DNA from: JALYUA01 sp038229875
GTDB lineage: Bacteria > Acidobacteriota > Thermoanaerobaculia > UBA5066 > Gp7-AA6
NCBI GenBank assembly: GCA_038229875.1
Contig: JBBROA010000085.1
Location: forward strand, 1 to 18,301
Direction: 5' to 3'
Length of the DNA stretch: 18,301 nucleotides
Shown one piece after another: positions 6,862-14,337 of the stretch; within the stretch, counting starts at the first letter, position 1; every line of letters starts with the position of its first letter. Below the pieces are notes generated by a model. That model was not told where the DNA came from. It saw only the letters and a list, made by a program, of their open reading frames with translations, and made no database searches. A program made the translations under genes and the position numbers.

Positions 6862-7955
6862 GCGTTCGCGAACCGGCGATAGTGAACGCCCAGGATGAGG
6901 CCGATCGAGAGAAACGTCGTCGCGACCGAGGACCCGCCGTACGAGACGAGCGGCAGCGGAATACCGGTCGTGGGAAGAAGTCCGATCATCATCGACGCGT
7001 TCACCATCACCGAGAAGAAGATCACGGCCGCGAGGCCCACGATCAGAAACACTCCTCCCCTGTCGCGCGCGACCGCGGCGAGAGTCAACGAGCGAAGAAC
7101 GAGCGTCGCGAACAGGCCCAGGATGAGGATTACCCCCAGGAATCCCCACTCTTCGGCGACGACCGCAAAGATGAAATCGGTGTGCTGGACGGGAAGGAAA
7201 CGCAGCTGGCTCTGCGTCCCGGAACGGAATCCCTTTCCGGTGAAACCGCCGGAGCCAACCGCGATCTTCGATTGGCGCACCTGGTATCCCGACTTCAAGA
7301 CGTCCTGATCCGGGTTGAAGAACGTCGAGATCCGTTGCTTCTGGTAATCCTTGAGGAAGAACCACGCGCCTCCCGTGCAGACCGCCACGACGAGAAGGAT
7401 TGCGATCCAGCCCCGCAGCGGGAGACCGCCGAAGAAGAGGCCCACGGCGAGGAGCGGAAGGATCGTGAGCGCGAGGCCCAGATCCGGCTGCAGGAAAATC
7501 AGCAGAAAAGGAATGGCCACGATGGCGCCGAGCTTCAGGAACGCGGACAGGCGCAGGCGTCCGTCGTCCTCGTTTTCGAAGAGGTACGCGACGAGGAGTG
7601 CGGTCGAGATCTTCGCCAGCTCCGCCGGTTGAAACTGAAAAGAGCCGAAGCGGATCCAGGACTTCACGTTCTGAATACGGGCGCCGAAGAAGAGCAGGTA
7701 CACGAGCGGCAGGAGCGTGGCGCAGTAGAGCGGAAACGAAATTTTCAAAAGAGTCCGGTAGTCGAACAGCACCGCGGCGAGGAGCCCCGCGAGACCGACG
7801 GCGACCCAGAGCGCCTGGCGTGTGGCGAGCCCATGCAGCCGTCCCCCTCCCGTCGTGGACGCCACGAATAGGATGCCGAGGAGCGCGAGCGAGAGCGCGC
7901 AGCCCAGAATGACGAGGTCCAGGCGCCGCGGGACGGAGGCGACGCTTCCGATCAT
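6858..7955 (-). CDS. rodA: RodA, SEDS-family peptidoglycan glycosyltransferase
   Basis: A 365-residue integral membrane protein with about ten hydrophobic segments. It polymerises lipid II into glycan strands for lateral wall growth, paired with PBP2. Family blocks include 'GARIQNVKSWIRFGSFQFQPAELAKI', the 'GKGFRSGTQSQLRFLP' loop, 'HTDFIFAVVAEEWGFLG' and the C-terminal 'GIPLPLVSYGGSS'. D260 in the HTDFIF block aligns with the Asp known to be essential in SEDS enzymes (E. coli D262). The ATG at 7955 overlaps the mrdA stop in ATGA, and the stop overlaps the rng start in GTGA. The much longer open frame upstream is a shadow of mrdA. RodA rather than FtsW is supported by the direct neighbourhood of PBP2 and MreBCD. 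Confidence 0.96.
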   Translation of the reverse strand: MIGSVASVPRRLDLVILGCALSLALLGILFVASTTGGGRLHGLATRQALWVAVGLAGLLAAVLFDYRTLLKISFPLYCATLLPLVYLLFFGARIQNVKSWIRFGSFQFQPAELAKISTALLVAYLFENEDDGRLRLSAFLKLGAIVAIPFLLIFLQPDLGLALTILPLLAVGLFFGGLPLRGWIAILLVVAVCTGGAWFFLKDYQKQRISTFFNPDQDVLKSGYQVRQSKIAVGSGGFTGKGFRSGTQSQLRFLPVQHTDFIFAVVAEEWGFLGVILILGLFATLVLRSLTLAAVARDRGGVFLIVGLAAVIFFSVMVNASMMIGLLPTTGIPLPLVSYGGSSVATTFLSIGLILGVHYRRFANA

Positions 7956-9859
7956 CGAGCACCGGCCTGTTTCTTCGCCGCGGTCACGAAATGAGACCCT
8001 CCCGGCGCCGCGGCTTGCTGCTGCGGCCTCGGGGCGGAAGGCTCCGGCATCGGCTTTCCGAAATATTTCAGAAAGAGAAGCTTCGCGAGAGGTGCGGCGG
8101 ACAGATTGCCGTGGCCGCCGTTCTCGACGAACACGGAGACCACGATCTCGGGATTGTCCCGAGGCGCGAAGCCGGCAAACCATCCGTGGTTGCCCAGCTT
8201 CGTCCTGTCGGCGCCCGCTTTGACGGTGGACTCGCGGCCGATGACCTGGACCGTTCCCGTTTTCCCCGCCGCTTCGACCCCCGGAACGTGGGATCCGAAG
8301 GCGGTTCCGCCGGGCTCGTTCAAGACCGCCCACATCCCGTCCTTCACGATCGCGAGTTTGGCCGGGTCGAGCACGATCCCCTCGTGGGTTTCTGACGTGT
8401 AGCGCAGCCGCTTCCCGCTGTGGGGCTCCTGCGACGCATAGAAGAGGTGCGGCGTCGGGAGACGGCCGTCCTCGACGAGACCCGAGAGCGCCCGCGCGAT
8501 CTGCAGCGGAGTGACCAGCACCGGTCCCTGCCCGATCGCGACGGAGATCGTCTCGCTGGGATACCAGCGCGCGTGGCGTTTCTGGATCGCCCACTCCTCG
8601 GACGGAACCAGACCGCTCTTCTCGTAGGGCAGGTCGACGCCGGTCGGGGATCCGAACCCGAAGCTCTTCGCGATGGCGCCGATCCGGTCGACTCCCAGCC
8701 GGTGTCCGAGCGCGTAGAAGTAAACGTCGCACGACATCTTGATCGCGTTTCTCAGGTTGACCGTCCCGTGGCCGCCCTTCTTGTGACAGTTGAACGTGCG
8801 TCCGTAGTACGTCGCATGGCCGGGGCAGAACACTGTGGCGTCCGGGTCGACGAGGCCCTGCGCGAGAGCGCCATACGCGATGAACACCTTGAATACGGAG
8901 CCGGGAGAGAAGGCGTTCTGGATGGCTCGGTTCTGGAGGGGGTGGTCGCCGTCGCTCAGAAGCGAGTTCCACTCCTTCGCGCTGACCCGGCGGGTGAACC
9001 AGTTCGGGTCGTAGGAGGGTGAGGAGACGAGCGCGAGGATCTCGCCGGTTCGCGGGTCGAGAGCCACCGCTGAGCCCACCTTGTCCTTGAAGTACTCCTC
9101 CGCGATCTGCTGAAGTCGGAGGTCGATCGTGACGAAGAGGTTCTGGCCCGGCCGCGCTTCCAGCCGCTTCTCTTTTTCTTCCGCCATCTCGCGGCCGTGC
9201 GAGTCCACGATGATGCGCCGTTCGCCGTTGACCCCTGCGAGCAGCCGCTCGTACGCGCCTTCGATGCCCTTCTGGCCGATCCAGTCGCCGAGCCGGTATC
9301 CGCTCTCCGTCGCCTTGACCTGGTCGAGGCTCGCTTCGGAGAGATAACCGAGCGCATGGGCCGCGGACGCGCCGTGTGTGTAGAGGCGGCGCTGCGAGAC
9401 CGTGATCGCAAACTCCGGATGCTCGGGGGCGTGAGCCTCGATGCCGGCGACCTCTTCGATCCCCAGGTTTTCCGCGATCGTGATTGGCAGGAATTCGGGG
9501 TCGCGCAGGCCGCGGTCGACGCGCGCCTTGATCTGTTCGCGCGGAAGCTTCAGGACCTCGGAGGCGAGGTCGATCGAAGAGGCGAGGTTCTTTGCCTCGC
9601 GCCGGTAGAGGTGGAGCGTGTACGCCGGCTCGTTGTCGACCAGGATCGCGCCGTTTCTGTCGAGGACGTAGCCCCGCGGCGCGTTGATGCGAACGGACCG
9701 GATGCGGTTGCTCTCGGAAAGAGTGAAGTAGTACTCGCCACGGACGATCTGCGTGTACCAGTAAGCGATCGCGAGCACGGCGAAGACCGCCCCGACGACC
9801 ACCCGGGCCCCCTCGATCCGGCGATTCAGCCCCTGCCGGTTCTCGCGGACCCTCAGCAT
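7952..9859 (-). CDS. mrdA: Penicillin-binding protein 2 (peptidoglycan D,D-transpeptidase)
   Basis: A 635-residue class B PBP that crosslinks glycan made by RodA. A single N-terminal membrane anchor spans roughly residues 20-38 ('VVVGAVFAVLAIAYW'). It is followed by the 'NRIRSVRINAPRGYVLDRNG' dimerisation-domain start. Transpeptidase motifs are S321-V-F-K324 (nucleophile Ser), S376-C-D378 (the SxD form usual in PBP2) and K533-T-G-T. The C-terminal tail is short and Gln/Ala-rich. The ATG at 9859 gives a normal N-terminus, but the upstream bases are pyrimidine-rich with no good Shine-Dalgarno. A 118-bp gap holding a repeat and a G-run motif separates it from mreD, so its expression may be set apart from mreBCD. 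Confidence 0.96.
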   Translation of the reverse strand: MLRVRENRQGLNRRIEGARVVVGAVFAVLAIAYWYTQIVRGEYYFTLSESNRIRSVRINAPRGYVLDRNGAILVDNEPAYTLHLYRREAKNLASSIDLASEVLKLPREQIKARVDRGLRDPEFLPITIAENLGIEEVAGIEAHAPEHPEFAITVSQRRLYTHGASAAHALGYLSEASLDQVKATESGYRLGDWIGQKGIEGAYERLLAGVNGERRIIVDSHGREMAEEKEKRLEARPGQNLFVTIDLRLQQIAEEYFKDKVGSAVALDPRTGEILALVSSPSYDPNWFTRRVSAKEWNSLLSDGDHPLQNRAIQNAFSPGSVFKVFIAYGALAQGLVDPDATVFCPGHATYYGRTFNCHKKGGHGTVNLRNAIKMSCDVYFYALGHRLGVDRIGAIAKSFGFGSPTGVDLPYEKSGLVPSEEWAIQKRHARWYPSETISVAIGQGPVLVTPLQIARALSGLVEDGRLPTPHLFYASQEPHSGKRLRYTSETHEGIVLDPAKLAIVKDGMWAVLNEPGGTAFGSHVPGVEAAGKTGTVQVIGRESTVKAGADRTKLGNHGWFAGFAPRDNPEIVVSVFVENGGHGNLSAAPLAKLLFLKYFGKPMPEPSAPRPQQQAAAPGGSHFVTAAKKQAGAR

Positions 9860-9869
9860 GAGGACTTGA

Positions 9870-9899
9870 GGGGTGAGGGGTGAGGGGTGAAGGGCCGGG
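9870..9899 (+). repeat. G-rich tandem heptamer with G-quadruplex pattern
   Basis: Three exact GGGGTGA units are followed by AGGG and CC-GGG, giving five G-runs of 3-4 with loops of 3, 3, 4 and 2. The G-rich strand is the template strand for mrdA, whose start codon is only ten bases away. The mRNA itself would carry the C-rich CCCCTCA version immediately before the start codon. Confidence 0.7.
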
Positions 9900-9927
9900 A
9901 GAAGCGTTTCGGCTTCGATCCCAGGTT

Positions 9928-9980
9928 GAGTTGACCGCGGAGTACCGCGGCCGTCTCGCTCCCGTTCGTCGCTCGGCTCA
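9928..9980 (-). repeat. Single sense copy of the ~54-bp dispersed repeat at the 3' end of mreD
   Basis: This is the same element as in the lig and rng downstream regions, with one base change in GACGAACGGG. It reads in the direction of mreD. Its first bases TGAGCCGAGCGAC contain the mreD stop codon, so repeat and gene end meet exactly. The hairpin core has loop TACT. Confidence 0.92.
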
Positions 9981-10481
9981 CCTCAGCCTCCTCAGCCGGC
10001 GTTTTTCCCACCAGTCTCGCCAGGGGAAGGTGCGGGCGGCTTCCAGTATCGCCCCGGTCGCCCCCGTGGCGAGGGCGCGCCAGACGCACTCCCTCGAGAA
10101 AAGCACGACCGGGGCCTGGAGCAGGAGCGAGGCCAGCGCGGCCACGATGGCGTCGTTGGCCAGTGAGGCGAGGGCGAGCGCCGCTCCCACCGCCCAGGCG
10201 CCCCCGAACACCACGCGGAGCGAAAGAAGCGCGAGGACATAGCCGAGCGCTGCCTTCGCGAACGCGTTCATTCCGAGGAGATCGCTCGAAAGGGCGTCCT
10301 CCAGGAGCCCCATCCCGCCGCCGAACAGAACCGCCGTCACCGAATTGCCGCCGCGGGCCACGACGGCGGTGGCTACGAGAAAGGCGTCGATCGGCCAGAG
10401 GCTTCGGTAGCGGGAGCCGCCGAGAAGCAGCTGGATCGCGATCGCCGCGAGCACGATGACGAGGATGCGTTTCCACTTCAC
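9978..10481 (-). CDS. mreD: Rod shape-determining protein MreD
   Basis: A 167-residue, strongly hydrophobic protein with about five membrane segments and a basic C-terminus ('WWEKRRLRRLR'). Recognisable family features are the N-terminal 'RILVIVLAAIAIQLLL' helix, the 'LWPIDAFLVATAVVA' helix, and 'FGGGMGLLEDALSSDLLGMNAFAKAALGYVL', which matches the MreD block with the conserved Gly/Asp/Leu pattern. It works with MreC at the inner membrane to connect MreB to the wall synthases. The GTG start at 10481 overlaps the mreC stop as GTGA. The stop codon lies at the edge of a dispersed repeat. MreD sequences diverge strongly, so the call rests on hydrophobicity plus position between mreC and mrdA. Confidence 0.9.
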   Translation of the reverse strand: MKWKRILVIVLAAIAIQLLLGGSRYRSLWPIDAFLVATAVVARGGNSVTAVLFGGGMGLLEDALSSDLLGMNAFAKAALGYVLALLSLRVVFGGAWAVGAALALASLANDAIVAALASLLLQAPVVLFSRECVWRALATGATGAILEAARTFPWRDWWEKRRLRRLR

Positions 10482-11362
10482 GGCGTGCCACTCCGCGCTC
10501 CTCCCGGACTCTCGGTGACGGCGGGCGAAGGCGCCAGCACGAGGACGTCTGTCAATTGTGAAAAGGAAGCCGCGGGCGTGACACGGATTTCGAGGAAGAG
10601 GCTGCTGCCGCGCGCGACACTCGCCACGCGTCCGATCGCGACGCCGCGCGGATAGATCCCGTCGATCCCGGCGGACTCGACCGGATCTCCGGCGGCGACC
10701 CGCGAGGTCGTCGGGATGTTGTTCAGGCGGAGACCGCCGCGCCCGTCGCCCTTCACGATGCCGGTCTCCCCCGTACGCGAAAGGCGGGCTCCGGCCGCGG
10801 CCGAGGCGTCCACGAGCAGCTGCGCGCGGGAGATGCTGCGGCCGACGGTCACGACGCGGCCAACGAGTCCCTCGGCGACCGCGATCGGCGAGCCCGGGAC
10901 GACGCCGCTCGAAGAGCCCGCCCCGATCAGGGCGCTCTGGAGCCCGGCCCGGTTCTCGATCAGCAAAATGGGCGCCGTCCCGATCACATTGGGAAGCACG
11001 GCCGACGCCGCCGCGAGCCGGCGGTCGCGCCCGGACTGCGAGAGCTCGGCCCGAAGCTGAAAGAGCTCGCGGTCCTTTCGCGCCATCTCCGCGCGCAGCC
11101 GCACGTTATCCGAGCGCGCGCGGAAGATGTTGCCGGTCGCGTCGACCGCTCCCGACACGCCGCGCGAAAGCGCCGTCACCGCGGAGGCGAAAGGCGCCGC
11201 GCCCGTGAGCACCCAGGACTGCAGGACCGATCCCCGCCGGCCCCGCGCCGGGGCCTGCGCGGAAAGAATGAGAACGCAGAAGACGAGCGTGGACGCGAGC
11301 ACGACTCCGCCGCGCCGCGGCCGGAGGTTGAGCGTGTCGGCGCGCGACCCGGTGAATCTCAT
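10478..11362 (-). CDS. mreC: Rod shape-determining protein MreC
   Basis: A 294-residue bitopic protein. A basic N-terminus is followed by one membrane segment ('GGVVLASTLVFCVLILSA', about residues 18-35). A periplasmic coiled coil rich in Arg/Glu/Leu follows at about 77-110. Then comes the beta-rich MreC domain with 'PNVIGTAPILLIENRAGLQSALIGAGSSSGVVPGSPIAVAEGLVGRV'. The late 'GDPVESAGIDGIYPRGVAIGRV' block is also a family hallmark. It scaffolds PBP2 and RodA on MreB. The ATG at 11362 is chosen for the normal short basic N-terminus; no clear Shine-Dalgarno is visible. The frame remains open upstream into mreB but without family similarity. The C-terminal end is short, without the Pro/Gly-rich tails of some relatives. 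Confidence 0.95.
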   Translation of the reverse strand: MRFTGSRADTLNLRPRRGGVVLASTLVFCVLILSAQAPARGRRGSVLQSWVLTGAAPFASAVTALSRGVSGAVDATGNIFRARSDNVRLRAEMARKDRELFQLRAELSQSGRDRRLAAASAVLPNVIGTAPILLIENRAGLQSALIGAGSSSGVVPGSPIAVAEGLVGRVVTVGRSISRAQLLVDASAAAGARLSRTGETGIVKGDGRGGLRLNNIPTTSRVAAGDPVESAGIDGIYPRGVAIGRVASVARGSSLFLEIRVTPAASFSQLTDVLVLAPSPAVTESPGGARSGTP

Positions 11363-11371
11363 TCGTTTTGG

Positions 11372-11413
11372 GAGCCGGAAACGGAAGATCGGAAACGGAG
11401 ATCCGGAAACGGA
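11372..11413 (+). repeat. Three tandem 14-bp units in the mreB-mreC gap
   Basis: Units at 11372-11385, 11386-11399 and 11400-11413 all share the last nine bases CGGAAACGGA-type and differ only in the first five (GAGCC, AGATC, GATCC). They lie 10-51 bases upstream of the mreC start codon, within its untranslated leader, so a change in copy number would alter leader length but no protein. Confidence 0.8.
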
Positions 11414-11486
11414 CAGCGGATCAGTTCTGTGGTCAACCGAGGTCCTTGGGTGTTCCGCTTGCCGATTCGACGATTCCGATTTCGTC

Positions 11487-12512
<1,026 letters not shown>

Positions 12513-12556
12513 AACAAAACCTCCTGGGCCGTAAGGGGTCAGGCGTCGGGGGTGAG

Positions 12557-12578
12557 GCGGACGCGAATCCGCGCCCGC
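12557..12578 (-). other. Hairpin in the leader of mreB
   Basis: Arms 12557-12565 (GCGGACGCG) and 12570-12578 (CGCGCCCGC) surround a four-base loop. On the minus-strand RNA all nine positions pair, one as G-U; on the plus strand that pair would be an A-C mismatch. No T-run follows, so it is not a classical terminator. It could protect the 3' end of the FecR-domain message or shape the mreB leader. Confidence 0.45.
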
Positions 12579-12605
12579 TGTCTCACGCTCGACGCTCCAC
12601 GCTTC

Positions 12606-14048
12606 TCATAGGGATTCCACAAACACTTTCACGGGCTTGACGGTTTCGTTTCCGGAGGCGTCGACCGCCTTGATGACGAGAGTCGCGTAGCCCTCGCGGT
12701 CGATGGTGATCGTCTTCTTGAAGGAGCCGTCCGACTCGACGTCCGCGGGCTCCGCATTGACCGTCACGATCGCGCCGGGGCTCGTCTTGCCGAAGATCAG
12801 AAAGAGATTTCCCATCTGCTGTGGCGGAGAGATCGCCAGGTTCGGCGGCTGCGCGAGCCCGACCATGCGCGGCGGCTCCGTGAGCATCTTGAAGCGCCGC
12901 ACGAGGCTCCAGTCGGACGGATGGCTGTCGGGATTGATGGCCGCCACCCGCCAGAAGTAAGAGCCCTCGCGTGACACCTTCACGCGGGCCGCGGTGTCCA
13001 CGCGGTCATCCAGGTCCACTTCCGTTGCATCGGGGACGAACAGGCGCGAACGGGAGATCTGGATGCGGTACCGAACGGCTTTCGACACGGGACTCCATTT
13101 GAGCTCGATCTGATCGCCGGTTTTCAGATCGTAGATCCGGTTGTCGGCGGGCAGGACCAGTTGGGGCGACTCGGGAACCAGCACTTTAGCCGAAATCGCG
13201 CCGTTTCCGACGGTTGCGGTGACGTTCTCGCGCTCGCCCAGCACGGTGGTTTCCTTGCCGGTCGAGACCGTGGTCCGGCCTCGGAAGGTGGTGACGGAAG
13301 TCTTCTCACCGGCCGCGACGTCGACGGTCACGCGCGACTCCTTCTCGATCGCGGCCGTGGCGGCGTCCGTCGCCACCGTCGAAGAGGAGGACGACGTGTA
13401 GACGTTTATCGCGCCCGAGATCATCTTTACCTGGCTGCCCCCCGAATCCGCGGAGGCCGGCCGGCGAACCTCGAAGAGCGAGCCCGGACGGATCGTGTAC
13501 AGCGTGCCGTCGGAGAACATGATCTCCGCGGAGCCGGTCCTCCCCGTCTTGATGAAGTCGCCGTCGAAGAGTGCCTGCCGCTGCCGGGCGGCTTCGAACG
13601 AGGAGTGTCCGGCGGTCTGAAGCGCGACGTCCCCCTCGACGAAGATGAAGGACGCGTCGCCGGTCTCGTCCGACGCGAGCCCGCCGATCGCCCGGCGCGC
13701 GTACGACTGCGACTCGACCGCGAGGCGGAACGCGTCGTCCCAGTTCTTGCGGGTGAACGATTCCTGGGCGCCCTTCAGATAGTCGCGCGCGGAGGAGACG
13801 TTCGAGCCCGGACGGGTCGACGCGGGGGAGACCGCGGAGGCGCGGGTCAGAAGAGCGCTCGCGTTGGTGATCTCCGTCTTCGCCTTTTCTTCCGGCGAAC
13901 GGCCGCTCCGCGTGTAAACGAAGTAGCCGAGGACCGCCGCGGCGACCAGCACCAGCGCGAAGATCCCCCACTGCCGCAGCTTGTCGATCGGGATGACGAA
14001 CCAATCGATATCGCCCCCCACCGGCTGGTTGGGCTTCCGCTTCGGCAT
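12606..14048 (-). CDS. Membrane-anchored FecR-domain protein with FN3/Ig-like domains
   Basis: A 480-residue protein. A hydrophilic 25-residue N-terminus with several Lys/Arg is followed by a single hydrophobic segment ('WGIFALVLVAAAVLGYFVYT', about 27-46), so the rest is probably periplasmic. Residues ~55-130 are helical, with repeated Ala and 'NWDDAFRLAVESQSYARRA', possibly a small TPR-like hairpin. Residues ~135-250 form a FecR domain ('GDFIKTGRTGSAEIMFSDGTLYTIRPGSLFEV'). Residues ~300-385 look like a fibronectin type III-like module ('ELKWSPVSKAVRYRIQIS', 'GSYFWRVAAI'). The last ~85 residues resemble an Ig-like adhesion module with the 'GAIVTVNAEPADVESDGSFKKTITID' pattern. ATG at 14048 follows GGAGG at short spacing. 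There is no linked sigma/anti-sigma pair, so an iron-signalling role is unlikely. Its place ahead of mreB suggests an envelope or cell-wall role, which is inference. Confidence 0.85.
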   Translation of the reverse strand: MPKRKPNQPVGGDIDWFVIPIDKLRQWGIFALVLVAAAVLGYFVYTRSGRSPEEKAKTEITNASALLTRASAVSPASTRPGSNVSSARDYLKGAQESFTRKNWDDAFRLAVESQSYARRAIGGLASDETGDASFIFVEGDVALQTAGHSSFEAARQRQALFDGDFIKTGRTGSAEIMFSDGTLYTIRPGSLFEVRRPASADSGGSQVKMISGAINVYTSSSSSTVATDAATAAIEKESRVTVDVAAGEKTSVTTFRGRTTVSTGKETTVLGERENVTATVGNGAISAKVLVPESPQLVLPADNRIYDLKTGDQIELKWSPVSKAVRYRIQISRSRLFVPDATEVDLDDRVDTAARVKVSREGSYFWRVAAINPDSHPSDWSLVRRFKMLTEPPRMVGLAQPPNLAISPPQQMGNLFLIFGKTSPGAIVTVNAEPADVESDGSFKKTITIDREGYATLVIKAVDASGNETVKPVKVFVESL

Positions 14049-14337
14049 AAACCTCCGGAATTGCGAGACTTACGGTCTATTTATAGCATAGAATCGGGGG
14101 CGATAAGGGGTTCGGCGTGAGGGGTCGGGCGGAAAGCCGGGGATGGGAACAGCTCTTCGAGCGGCGCCGCCCGAGCCCACAGGGGTCCTGAGGCGAGTTG
14201 TCATCCCTCGAGGAGCGCGCTCCCTCCGGGCTCCGACCGACCTCTGCCCCCGCACCCTCAACCGAACGCTCCCGTCTCCTGGCGGGCCCAAACCGGCTAT
14301 AGTCGCCCGTTCTCATTTTCCGACGGAGGAGACCCGG
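14049..14337. promoter_or_regulatory. Divergent promoter region between the FecR-mre block and the ppiD block
   Basis: No gene is supported here. For the minus strand, GCTATAAATAG gives a -10-like TATAAA at 14080-14085, about 32 bases before the FecR-domain start codon. For the plus strand, TATAGT at 14298-14303 is a good -10, 34 bases before the ppiD ATG. No matching TTGACA-type -35 was found for either. A G-rich tract with TGA punctuation lies at 14103-14125. The A/T-rich patch at 14079-14093 stands out in this GC-rich DNA and supports the promoter call. Confidence 0.5.

Noticed and set aside
6862..7962. Apparent fusion of rng to a long N-terminal region
   Set aside because: The upstream part is an out-of-frame reading of rodA; the GTG at 6861 overlaps the rodA stop and fits the RNase G start.
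7956..8972. Apparent 339-residue N-terminal extension of RodA
   Set aside because: It is an out-of-frame reading of mrdA without domain character; ATGA overlap at 7952-7955 marks the true start.
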